Source: Bacteroidales bacterium
GTDB lineage: Bacteria > Bacteroidota > Bacteroidia > Bacteroidales > DTU049
NCBI GenBank assembly: GCA_030017935.1
Contig: JASEGF010000120.1
Location: forward strand, 1-5,272
Direction of reading: 5' to 3'
DNA: 5,272 nucleotides
The position numbers and the translations under genes are program-made. The notes beneath the pieces were generated by a model. That model saw only the letters and a list, made by a program, of their open reading frames with translations, was not told the DNA's origin and did no database searches. This document shows positions 1-5,272 of this stretch, piece after piece; within the stretch, counting starts at the first letter, position 1; each line of letters begins with the position of its first letter.

Positions 1-300
1 AGAATTTATTTTCCTGAGATTAGTAATGATAAATTTGATGATAATACTAAAAAAATTATTGAAAGATCTATAGAAAACGATTTTATAGAGGCTTATAAGG
101 GAATTAAATATTTACCTGGACGTTCAAAACTTGCTGTTTCTATAGCCTATTTTTATTATTTTAAACTTTTTAAAAAAATGAGAAAATTATCAAGTGAAAC
201 TATTTCTTCTAAAAGAATAAGGTTATCAAATTTCAGAAAATTTATAATAATATTAGAGCAATATTTAAGATATATAATTTTTAAAAATTATAATTTATGA
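1..300 (+). CDS. crtB: Phytoene synthase, C-terminal part (5' end outside window)
   Basis: This is the last 99 residues of a phytoene synthase, open from base 1 in frame 1 to a TGA at 298-300. The enzyme condenses two geranylgeranyl diphosphates to phytoene, the committed step of C40 carotenoid synthesis, at the inner face of the membrane. The fragment begins exactly in the family's (G)R-I/V-Y-F-P segment, which follows the second Asp-rich motif (that motif is outside the window). It then carries LPGRSKLAV (residues 38-46), matching the conserved LP-x-R-x-x-x-A-V helix, an aromatic helix, and the basic tail typical of CrtB. The catalytic Asp motifs cannot be checked here. The TGA overlaps the idi ATG by 4 nt (ATGA), implying translational coupling. 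A squalene or dehydrosqualene synthase of the same fold is the main alternative, but the tail and the carotenoid neighbours favour phytoene synthase. Confidence 0.9.
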   Translation, partial: RIYFPEISNDKFDDNTKKIIERSIENDFIEAYKGIKYLPGRSKLAVSIAYFYYFKLFKKMRKLSSETISSKRIRLSNFRKFIIILEQYLRYIIFKNYNL

Positions 301-842
301 CAGATTTAGTGATTTTAGTAGATAATAATGATAAACCTATAGGATATATTGATAAGTTGGTTGCTCATCAAAAAGGCCTATTACATAGAGCAGTGTCTGT
401 TTTTATTTTCAATTCTAAAAGAGAATTATTATTGCAGAGGCGAGCTTTTAATAAATATCATTCAGCTGGTTTATGGTCTAATACAGCTTGTACGCATCCC
501 TTCCCAGATGAAACTATTTTAGATGCAGCTAACAGAAGATTATTCGAGGAGATGGGTATCAAAGATGTTAAATTATCTAAATTATTTGATTTTATATACA
601 ATGAAAAGTTGAATAATGAACTTATAGAGCATGAATACGATCATGTTTTTGTAGGTTGTTCTGATTTTCCTCCCATTTTAAATCATAATGAGGTATGTGA
701 ATATATGTATATGGATATTTATAAAATTATAAATGATATTAATGAATATCCAGATAAATATACTATTTGGTTTAAAATTATTTTTAATAGAATATTAGTG
801 TTTATCGAAAATAATTTTACTGAAATTTGTAATAATAATTAA
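297..842 (+). CDS. idi: Isopentenyl-diphosphate delta-isomerase, type 1
   Basis: This 181-residue cytoplasmic enzyme interconverts IPP and DMAPP, supplying the allylic primer for prenyl chains and hence carotenoids. It is a complete type 1 (Nudix-fold, metal-dependent) Idi of the usual bacterial length (about 180 aa). Visible active-site residues are His24 and His30 in AHQKGLLH, the catalytic Cys65 and metal-binding His67 in NTACTHP (62-68), and the Glu111/Glu113 pair in IEHE (110-113), which matches the Glu114/Glu116 pair of E. coli. The degenerate Nudix helix is at about 72-88 and ends RRLFEEMGI. The start is fixed by the ATGA overlap with crtB and by the N-terminal ILVD strand. No Shine-Dalgarno site precedes it, so translation probably depends on ribosomes finishing crtB. 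All key residues are intact, so it should be active. The unrelated FMN-dependent type 2 enzyme is excluded. Confidence 0.96.
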   Translation: MTDLVILVDNNDKPIGYIDKLVAHQKGLLHRAVSVFIFNSKRELLLQRRAFNKYHSAGLWSNTACTHPFPDETILDAANRRLFEEMGIKDVKLSKLFDFIYNEKLNNELIEHEYDHVFVGCSDFPPILNHNEVCEYMYMDIYKIINDINEYPDKYTIWFKIIFNRILVFIENNFTEICNNN

Positions 843-861
843 TAATAATATATAAAAGGTT

Positions 862-1386
862 ATGAAAACAAAAAATCTATTTTTTTTAGCAATAGTTATA
901 ATAAGCTTATCATGTTCTAAAACCACAATACCAGATGGTGTACAGGCATACAGTCCGTTTGATTTAGAAAAATATTTAGGTAAATGGTATGAAATTGCTC
1001 GAATAGACTTTAAATATGAAAAAGGTCTGATAAACACTACTGCAGAATACTCACTAAATAAAAATGGAACTGTAAAAGTAGTAAATAGAGGTTATGATAC
1101 TTTGAAAAACAAATGGCAAGAAGCTATAGGTAAGGCTAAATTAGATAATGTTAATGATGTAGCTTTGTTAAAAGTTTCTTTTTTTGGACCATTTTATTCC
1201 GGTTATAATGTGATATCTATAGATAGTAACTATCATTATGCTTTAGTGATAGGTGAGAGTCTAGATTATTTATGGATACTATCACGGCAGCCGTATATAC
1301 CTGAAAATATTAAATTAAAGTATTTGCAAATTGCAAATAAAATTGGTTATGATACTAATAAAATTTTATGGATAAATCAAAATTAA
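862..1386 (+). CDS. blc: Blc-type lipocalin, predicted lipoprotein
   Basis: This is a 174-residue bacterial lipocalin. The N-terminus has Lys residues, a hydrophobic stretch (about 6-16) and a lipobox-like ISLSC with Cys18 as the predicted acylated residue, so it should be membrane-anchored outside the cytoplasm. No acidic run follows the Cys, so the Bacteroidota surface-export signal is not obvious and a periplasm-facing location is more likely. Lipocalin signatures are GKWYEIAR (40-47, the GxW motif), VNRGY (74-78), the central VSFFGPFYSGYNV strand region (105-117) and YLWILSR (136-142) with the conserved late Arg. The family is an eight-stranded barrel binding fatty acids, lysophospholipids or other hydrophobic ligands. 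It starts 19 bp after idi, with AAAAGG very close to the ATG (only 2 nt spacing). Its place inside a carotenoid operon suggests a pigment or lipid ligand, which is inference. The family call is firm, the ligand unknown. Confidence 0.93.
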   Translation: MKTKNLFFLAIVIISLSCSKTTIPDGVQAYSPFDLEKYLGKWYEIARIDFKYEKGLINTTAEYSLNKNGTVKVVNRGYDTLKNKWQEAIGKAKLDNVNDVALLKVSFFGPFYSGYNVISIDSNYHYALVIGESLDYLWILSRQPYIPENIKLKYLQIANKIGYDTNKILWINQN

Positions 1387-1397
1387 ATTTTAAATAA

Positions 1398-2054
1398 ATG
1401 AGATTTTTTTCAAAAAATATATCTTTACCAGAAATAAAAAAATTTATTTTTGTATTTTATGTCATTGGAATTATAGGTTTTTTAATACCATTTACAAGGA
1501 ATATTTTCATTTTTATTACACCATTAGCACTGATATTAAATATTTATTTACTAGCCATATTTCACATTCCATATGATAGTAAACATATCATAATTTTTAT
1601 TTCTATTTTATTAGTTAGTTTTTTTATAGAAGTAATAGGTGTCAAAACAGGTAAAATATTTGGTATATATAGTTATGGCGATGCTTTAGGAATTAAAATT
1701 TTAGAAACTCCGATATTGATTGGATTTAATTGGCTTTTCCTCACTTATTGTAGCACATCATTCTGGGATAATTTACATTTAAAACCGATTTTTGTCATAA
1801 TATTAGCTCCATTATTAATGATACTTTTTGATATACCATTAGAGCACGTTGCACCCCAACTAAATATGTGGTCTTGGAATCAAAATAAAGTACCTATTAC
1901 TAATTATTTACATTGGTATTTAGTAGCTATGATTTTTGTGTTATTATTTAAAATTTTTAAATTAAATACAAAAAATCCAATAGCTTTTACTTTATTTTTT
2001 AGCCAATTTGCTTTTTTTATATTCTTAGCAATTTTTTTTAATTTTATTATATGA
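1398..2054 (+). CDS. cruF: CruF-like carotenoid biosynthesis membrane protein (probable carotenoid 1',2'-hydratase)
   Basis: This 218-residue polytopic membrane protein has about seven hydrophobic segments (approximately 14-31, 35-57, 62-82, 103-118, 130-147, 171-189, 194-217). It resembles the Caroten_synth/DUF422 family, which includes CruF, the enzyme that hydrates the psi-end 1',2' double bond of carotenoids such as gamma-carotene to give a tertiary hydroxyl. Recognisable family features are EVIGVKTGKIFGIYSYG (78-94), PILIGFNWL (105-113), FDIPLEHVAP (144-153) with Asp145 and Glu149, MWSW (157-160) and PITNYLHWY (166-174). The start follows an A-rich leader (AAATAA) 11 bp after the lipocalin. 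The stop overlaps the next start by 4 nt (ATGA). Position directly before an acyltransferase and a glycosyltransferase fits a role in making the hydroxyl that is then glycosylated. Family membership is confident. Hydration, as opposed to another end-group reaction, is inferred, and the symbol is used at family level. Confidence 0.85.
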   Translation: MRFFSKNISLPEIKKFIFVFYVIGIIGFLIPFTRNIFIFITPLALILNIYLLAIFHIPYDSKHIIIFISILLVSFFIEVIGVKTGKIFGIYSYGDALGIKILETPILIGFNWLFLTYCSTSFWDNLHLKPIFVIILAPLLMILFDIPLEHVAPQLNMWSWNQNKVPITNYLHWYLVAMIFVLLFKIFKLNTKNPIAFTLFFSQFAFFIFLAIFFNFII

Positions 2055-2671
2055 AAAAAGCAAAACATAATTTTTTCATTTATAACTTTTTCCAACTTTA
2101 TACTAAATATTTAATTAGAAAAAATTTTCATAAGATAGAGATAATATCAGATTTCAAAGATAAGGGATTACCTATTTTGATAATAGCCAATCATATTAGT
2201 TGGTGGGATGGATTTTGGATAATGTATTTAAATCTAAATTTAATACATAAAAGATTTCATTTTATGATGTTAGAAAATCAATTAAAGAAACATTGGTATT
2301 TTAATTATTCTGGAGCATTTTCAGTTAATCCAGGATCTCGTTCCGTTATACAATCTATAGATTATTCGATTTCATTGCTACAAAATCCTAAAAATATGTT
2401 ATTTATGTTTCCTCAGGGCTTAATTAATTCTATTTATAATGATAAAATAATTTTCAAAAAAGGTATTGAAAAGATAATTGAGAAATCGAATAATGAAATA
2501 CAAATAATATTATTAGCTAATTTTATTGATTATTTTTCTAATGCAAAACCTACAGTATTTATGTATCTAAAAACTATATCTAGTTATGAACTAAAAAATC
2601 AGGATATTCGATTAATTTACAATCAATTTTTTGTAGATAGTCTCCAAATTCAAAAAAATAAAATTTCATAA
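2051..2671 (+). CDS. PlsC-type acyltransferase, candidate carotenoid-glycoside acyltransferase
   Basis: This 206-residue protein belongs to the lysophospholipid/glycerol-3-phosphate acyltransferase superfamily. The catalytic block is NHISWWD (47-53), giving the H-x4-D pair His48/Asp53. A second block is GAFSVNPGSR (88-97), with Arg97 in the acceptor-phosphate position. Block III reads FPQG (120-123) where PlsC enzymes usually have FPEG. The chain is short for the family and has no strong membrane segment, so it is probably peripheral at the inner membrane. Housekeeping PlsC makes phosphatidic acid, but this gene is wedged between a CruF-like gene (4-nt overlap) and a carotenoid-type glycosyltransferase (1-nt overlap, TAATG). 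By analogy with CruD of green sulfur bacteria it could esterify the sugar of a carotenoid glycoside. The superfamily call is secure. The substrate is inferred from context, and a membrane-lipid role remains possible. Confidence 0.85.
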   Translation: MKKAKHNFFIYNFFQLYTKYLIRKNFHKIEIISDFKDKGLPILIIANHISWWDGFWIMYLNLNLIHKRFHFMMLENQLKKHWYFNYSGAFSVNPGSRSVIQSIDYSISLLQNPKNMLFMFPQGLINSIYNDKIIFKKGIEKIIEKSNNEIQIILLANFIDYFSNAKPTVFMYLKTISSYELKNQDIRLIYNQFFVDSLQIQKNKIS

Positions 2672-3762
2672 TGTTTTATCTAGCTATAATCTCTTTTATA
2701 TTAATTATATATCAATTTATTACAGTAGTTATAAATTTTATTTTTCATCAAAATATTAAGAACGAAGATTTACTTGATAATCCAGAAATATCTATCTTAA
2801 TACCTGTACGAAATGAGGAAAAAAATATAAGTGATTTATTAGAAAATTTAAAAAATTTAAAATTGCAAAATTTAGAAATAATCATATATGATGATTTATC
2901 TACAGATAATACATGTCAAATCATTGAGAAATATATAAATCAAAATACCAGAATTAAACTAATAAAAGGAAAAGAATTGCCTGAAGGATGGTTAGGTAAA
3001 AATTATGCCTGCTATAATTTAGCTATAAATGCTCATGGTAAATATTTTTTATTCATCGATGCAGATGTGAGATTATATGATGATATAGTCTCTAGTGTAG
3101 TTTCTTATTCAAAAAAACATAATCTTGGATTATTATCTATATTTCCTATTCAGATTTTAGAAACTTTTGGCGAAAAAATATCAGTACCTATTATGAATTA
3201 TATATTAGTTACACTTTTGCCACTAATATTTGTTAGAAAATCTCCATTTTCTGCTCATAGTGCTGCTAATGGTCAATTTATGTTATTTGATTCTGATATA
3301 TATAAGTGGATAAATCCTCACGAAAAATTTAAATATTCACAAGTAGAAGATATAAATATAGCTAGATATTTCAAGAAGCTAAATATCAAAATAGCATGCA
3401 TAACAGGAGATAAAAGAGTAAAATGTAGGATGTACACTTCCTACAAAGAGGCTTTGAATGGGTTTGCTAAAAATATTTTTATGTTTTTTGGTAATAAGCC
3501 TACTCTAGCTTTTTTGTTTTGGTTATTTGTTACATTCGGCTTTGTACCTGTAATGTTTTTTAATAATAGTATTCTAATTATTTATTTTTTATTATTAATT
3601 GTTATTCAGATTTTATATTCAATCTTAACTAAACAAAATCCATTTCTAAATTTATTACTTTTCCCATTACAGCTAATATTTATGATTCATGTAATGTTTT
3701 ATAGTATTCTAAGAAAAAACAAAAAAGATTATCAATGGAAAGAAAGAATTATACGATATTAA
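2671..3762 (+). CDS. Membrane GT2 glycosyltransferase, CruC/CruG/CrtQ-like (probable carotenoid glycosyltransferase)
   Basis: This is a complete 363-residue family 2 glycosyltransferase. An N-terminal membrane anchor (about 3-25) is followed by the GT-A domain: ISILIPVRNEE (40-50), YDDLSTDNT (73-81) for nucleotide binding, PEGWLGKNYAC (104-114), the metal-binding FIDADV (128-133, Asp130/Asp132), GQFML (201-205) and VEDINIAR (225-232) with the Glu226/Asp227 catalytic-base motif. RMYTSYKEALNGFAKN (253-268) resembles the segment seen in carotenoid GT2s, and two to three C-terminal membrane helices lie at about 278-296, 300-318 and 327-346. The PEGWLGK motif plus this topology is typical of carotenoid glycosyltransferases (CruC, CruG, CrtQ). 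It should act at the cytoplasmic face of the membrane, using a nucleotide sugar. The preceding acyltransferase stop shares one base with its ATG, and its 3' end overlaps the TPR gene by 28 nt. The sugar and exact acceptor cannot be read from the sequence. Confidence 0.88.
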   Translation: MFYLAIISFILIIYQFITVVINFIFHQNIKNEDLLDNPEISILIPVRNEEKNISDLLENLKNLKLQNLEIIIYDDLSTDNTCQIIEKYINQNTRIKLIKGKELPEGWLGKNYACYNLAINAHGKYFLFIDADVRLYDDIVSSVVSYSKKHNLGLLSIFPIQILETFGEKISVPIMNYILVTLLPLIFVRKSPFSAHSAANGQFMLFDSDIYKWINPHEKFKYSQVEDINIARYFKKLNIKIACITGDKRVKCRMYTSYKEALNGFAKNIFMFFGNKPTLAFLFWLFVTFGFVPVMFFNNSILIIYFLLLIVIQILYSILTKQNPFLNLLLFPLQLIFMIHVMFYSILRKNKKDYQWKERIIRY

Positions 3763-4469
3763 TAATTTTATTTTTTATATCCTTCAATTTATTTAGTCAA
3801 AATGATAAAAGGATTTATGAAGCTTATATTAGAGGCAAAATGAATGATTGGAAAGAAGTAATCGACTCACTAAACAACGCAAAATATCTAACTAATAATG
3901 AAAAACTCAACCTAATAAATTATGAATACGGTTATATAGCTTGGTGTATAGATAATGAAAAAAATGATGAAGCAAAATCCTATCTCAAAAGAGCACAAAA
4001 CAGATTAGAATATTTGGAAAATATTAACTATAATTTGTCAATGATAAATGCATACAGAGCAGCTTTTATAGGTTTCGAGGTTGGTATTAATCCATTCAAA
4101 GCCCCATTGATAGGGATGAAAAGCCAATCTTATGCTAATAAAGCTATTGAGATAGATCCTAACAATTATTTTGCTTATTTACAACTAGCCAATATTTATT
4201 ATTATTCTCCTGCTATAGCTGGTGGTTCTAAAGATAAAGCAATGGATTATTATTTAAAATCATTGAATATAATAGAAAGAAATCCTAATCTGATCAAAAA
4301 TAATTGGAATTATTTAAACCTATTGGTTACAATTATCAATTGCTATATAGATAATAAACAATATGATAAAGCATTACAATATGCTAATAAAGTATTAAAA
4401 ATAGAGCCCAATTTTTTATGGGTAAAAAATCAAATATATCCAGAATTAGTAAAAAAAACAAAATCATGA
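3735..4469 (+). CDS. Exported TPR-repeat protein of unknown function
   Basis: This 244-residue protein has a classical signal peptide: MERKNY, a hydrophobic core at 7-20 and a probable cleavage after LFSQ (residue 22), an ending common in Bacteroidota. It should therefore be periplasmic. The mature part is alpha-helical with tetratricopeptide-like units. The clearest are at about 130-160 (YANKAIEIDPNNYFAYLQLANIY) and 194-227 (YDKALQYANKVLKIEPN), with weaker helical pairs at about 38-100. Between the clear units is PAIAGGSKDKAMDYY (159-173), where a GGSK turn starts another helix. There is no catalytic motif, so a scaffold or binding role is likely. The start is chosen because only it includes the signal peptide, although it lies 28 nt inside the glycosyltransferase gene. 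The stop overlaps the next ATG by 4 nt. I do not recognise a named family. Conserved placement between carotenoid genes would be the only clue to function. Confidence 0.85.
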   Translation: MERKNYTILIILFFISFNLFSQNDKRIYEAYIRGKMNDWKEVIDSLNNAKYLTNNEKLNLINYEYGYIAWCIDNEKNDEAKSYLKRAQNRLEYLENINYNLSMINAYRAAFIGFEVGINPFKAPLIGMKSQSYANKAIEIDPNNYFAYLQLANIYYYSPAIAGGSKDKAMDYYLKSLNIIERNPNLIKNNWNYLNLLVTIINCYIDNKQYDKALQYANKVLKIEPNFLWVKNQIYPELVKKTKS

Positions 4470-5272
4470 AAGAAAAAATTTTAATAGTAGGTACAGGTTT
4501 AGGTGGTTTAGCTTCTGGCCTAAGATTAGCTACTAGGGGCTATCAAGTAGTCTTTGTAGAGAAAGCAAATACACCTGGTGGCAGACTAAATATTTTAGAA
4601 AAAGAAGGCTTTAGGTTTGATACAGGTCCTAGCTTTTTTAGTATGCCATATGAATTTGAAGAATTAATGAATGATTGTGGTCTACCAATGCCTTTTGAAT
4701 TTATTGAACTCGACCCATTATATACAGTGCATTTCAGCGGTAGTGATAAAAAATTTTTTTTATATAAAGATTTAGATAAATTAAGTGAACAATTTGAAAA
4801 TATTGAACCTAATTTCAAAGAAAAATTTAATTTGTATTTAAACAAATCTTCTGAATTATATAATGATACAGTAAATGTAGTAATTAAACAAAACTTTGAT
4901 AATATATTAGACTATTTAAAAGCTTTAATGAAAGTAAATCCTAAACATTTGCCCGTATTATTTAAAAATTTTTGGCAACAGGTAGGAAAATATTTTGAAT
5001 CAAAAGAGGCTAGGCAGATAATCTCATTAGTTGCTTTTTTCCTAGGACGCACACCTTTTGATACTAATGCTATATATACTTTATTATCTCATATAGAATT
5101 TAGATACAGTGGATATTATAATGTAACTGGTGGCATGTATACGATAGTGGAAAGTTTAATAAATTTATTAAAAAATTATAATGTAGAGTTTAATTTTCAA
5201 ACAGAAATAGTCGACTATTATAGTAATGGAGATAATTTAGAATACTTAATAGATAAAAATGGTAAAAAATGG
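4466..5272 (+). CDS. crtI: CrtI-family carotenoid/phytoene desaturase, N-terminal part (3' end outside window)
   Basis: The first 269 residues of a CrtI-family FAD-dependent desaturase run open to the last base. Full family members are about 490-510 aa, so roughly half is missing. The N-terminal Rossmann fold is clear: ILIVGTGLGGLASGLRLA (5-22) with the GxGxxG of FAD binding and Glu32 at the end of the second strand, then GGR (38-40) and FDTGPSFFSMP (51-61). NVTGGMYTIVE (219-229) is the usual GGM segment of the family. It acts at the membrane, removing hydrogens from phytoene or a later carotene. Start: the ATG overlaps the TPR stop (ATGA) and precedes the Rossmann strand by four residues. 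The symbol is family-level. With a phytoene synthase at the other end of the window, whose usual crtI partner may lie further upstream, this could instead be a second desaturase such as a CrtD-like C-3',4' desaturase. Confidence 0.92.
   Translation, partial: MKEKILIVGTGLGGLASGLRLATRGYQVVFVEKANTPGGRLNILEKEGFRFDTGPSFFSMPYEFEELMNDCGLPMPFEFIELDPLYTVHFSGSDKKFFLYKDLDKLSEQFENIEPNFKEKFNLYLNKSSELYNDTVNVVIKQNFDNILDYLKALMKVNPKHLPVLFKNFWQQVGKYFESKEARQIISLVAFFLGRTPFDTNAIYTLLSHIEFRYSGYYNVTGGMYTIVESLINLLKNYNVEFNFQTEIVDYYSNGDNLEYLIDKNGKKW

Noticed and set aside
843..861. Possible promoter or terminator between idi and the lipocalin
   Set aside because: There are only 19 AT-rich bases, with no hairpin and no match to the Bacteroidota TTG/TAnnTTTG promoter pattern at sensible spacing.
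795..1037. Open frame of 80 codons on the minus strand across the idi end and lipocalin start
   Set aside because: It lies antisense to two well-supported genes, has no recognisable motif, and its hydrophobic end is simply the reverse of AT-rich coding sequence.
1904..2095. 63-codon minus-strand open frame across the cruF/acyltransferase junction
   Set aside because: It is antisense to the family-typical C-terminus of CruF and the start of the acyltransferase. Its Lys/Asn/Ile-rich composition is what AT-rich shadow frames give.
2051..2671. Housekeeping plsC (phosphatidic acid synthesis)
   Set aside because: It is not excluded, but disfavoured as the primary call: the gene overlaps carotenoid genes on both sides, is short, and has FPQG instead of FPEG.
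3721..3762. Possible frameshift fusing the glycosyltransferase to the TPR protein
   Set aside because: The glycosyltransferase has a natural basic tail and stop, and the second frame starts with an ATG and a complete signal peptide, so two separate proteins are more plausible than a broken fusion.
4543..4845. 100-codon minus-strand open frame within the desaturase gene
   Set aside because: The plus strand here encodes the unmistakable CrtI-family N-terminal domain, and the minus frame shows only low-complexity Ser/Lys/Leu content with no motif.

Overview
The window is a single, very compact plus-strand gene cluster for carotenoid biosynthesis from a strongly AT-rich bacterium (roughly a quarter G+C by eye). 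The organism is most likely a member of the Bacteroidota. The reasons are the absence of convincing Shine-Dalgarno sites with A-rich leaders before starts (for example AAATAA before the ATG at 1398), the secretion signals ending in SQ-N or LS-C, Leu and Arg coded mainly by TTA and AGA, and the overall look of the proteins. This assignment is inference from style and remembered family resemblance, not from a search.

Layout, all on the plus strand: the C-terminal third of a phytoene synthase (1-300); a type 1 isopentenyl-diphosphate isomerase (297-842); a Blc-type lipocalin lipoprotein (862-1386); a CruF-like carotenoid biosynthesis membrane protein (1398-2054); a short PlsC-type acyltransferase (2051-2671); a membrane-anchored GT2 glycosyltransferase of the CruC/CruG/CrtQ kind (2671-3762); an exported TPR protein of unknown function (3735-4469); and the N-terminal half of a CrtI-family carotenoid desaturase running off the right edge (4466-5272). 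Five of the seven junctions overlap (4, 4, 1, 28 and 4 nt) and the other two are gaps of 19 and 11 nt. There is therefore no intergenic room for a conventional terminator or promoter, and the genes are almost certainly one transcript. No stretch over 20 bp lacks a gene. No RNA gene, mobile element, CRISPR array or sizeable repeat was seen.

Working together, Idi balances IPP/DMAPP, phytoene synthase makes the C40 backbone, and CrtI-family desaturases extend the conjugation. The CruF-like enzyme probably hydrates an acyclic psi-end to a tertiary alcohol, the glycosyltransferase may add a sugar there, and the acyltransferase may esterify that sugar. The parsimonious product is a carotenoid glycoside or acyl-glycoside sitting in the membrane, as known from green sulfur bacteria (CruC/CruD) and, with different chemistry, staphyloxanthin (CrtQ/CrtO). 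No lycopene cyclase, ketolase or ring hydroxylase lies in the window, so the end groups of the pigment cannot be deduced. The least explained members are the lipocalin and the exported TPR protein, both predicted to act outside the cytoplasm.
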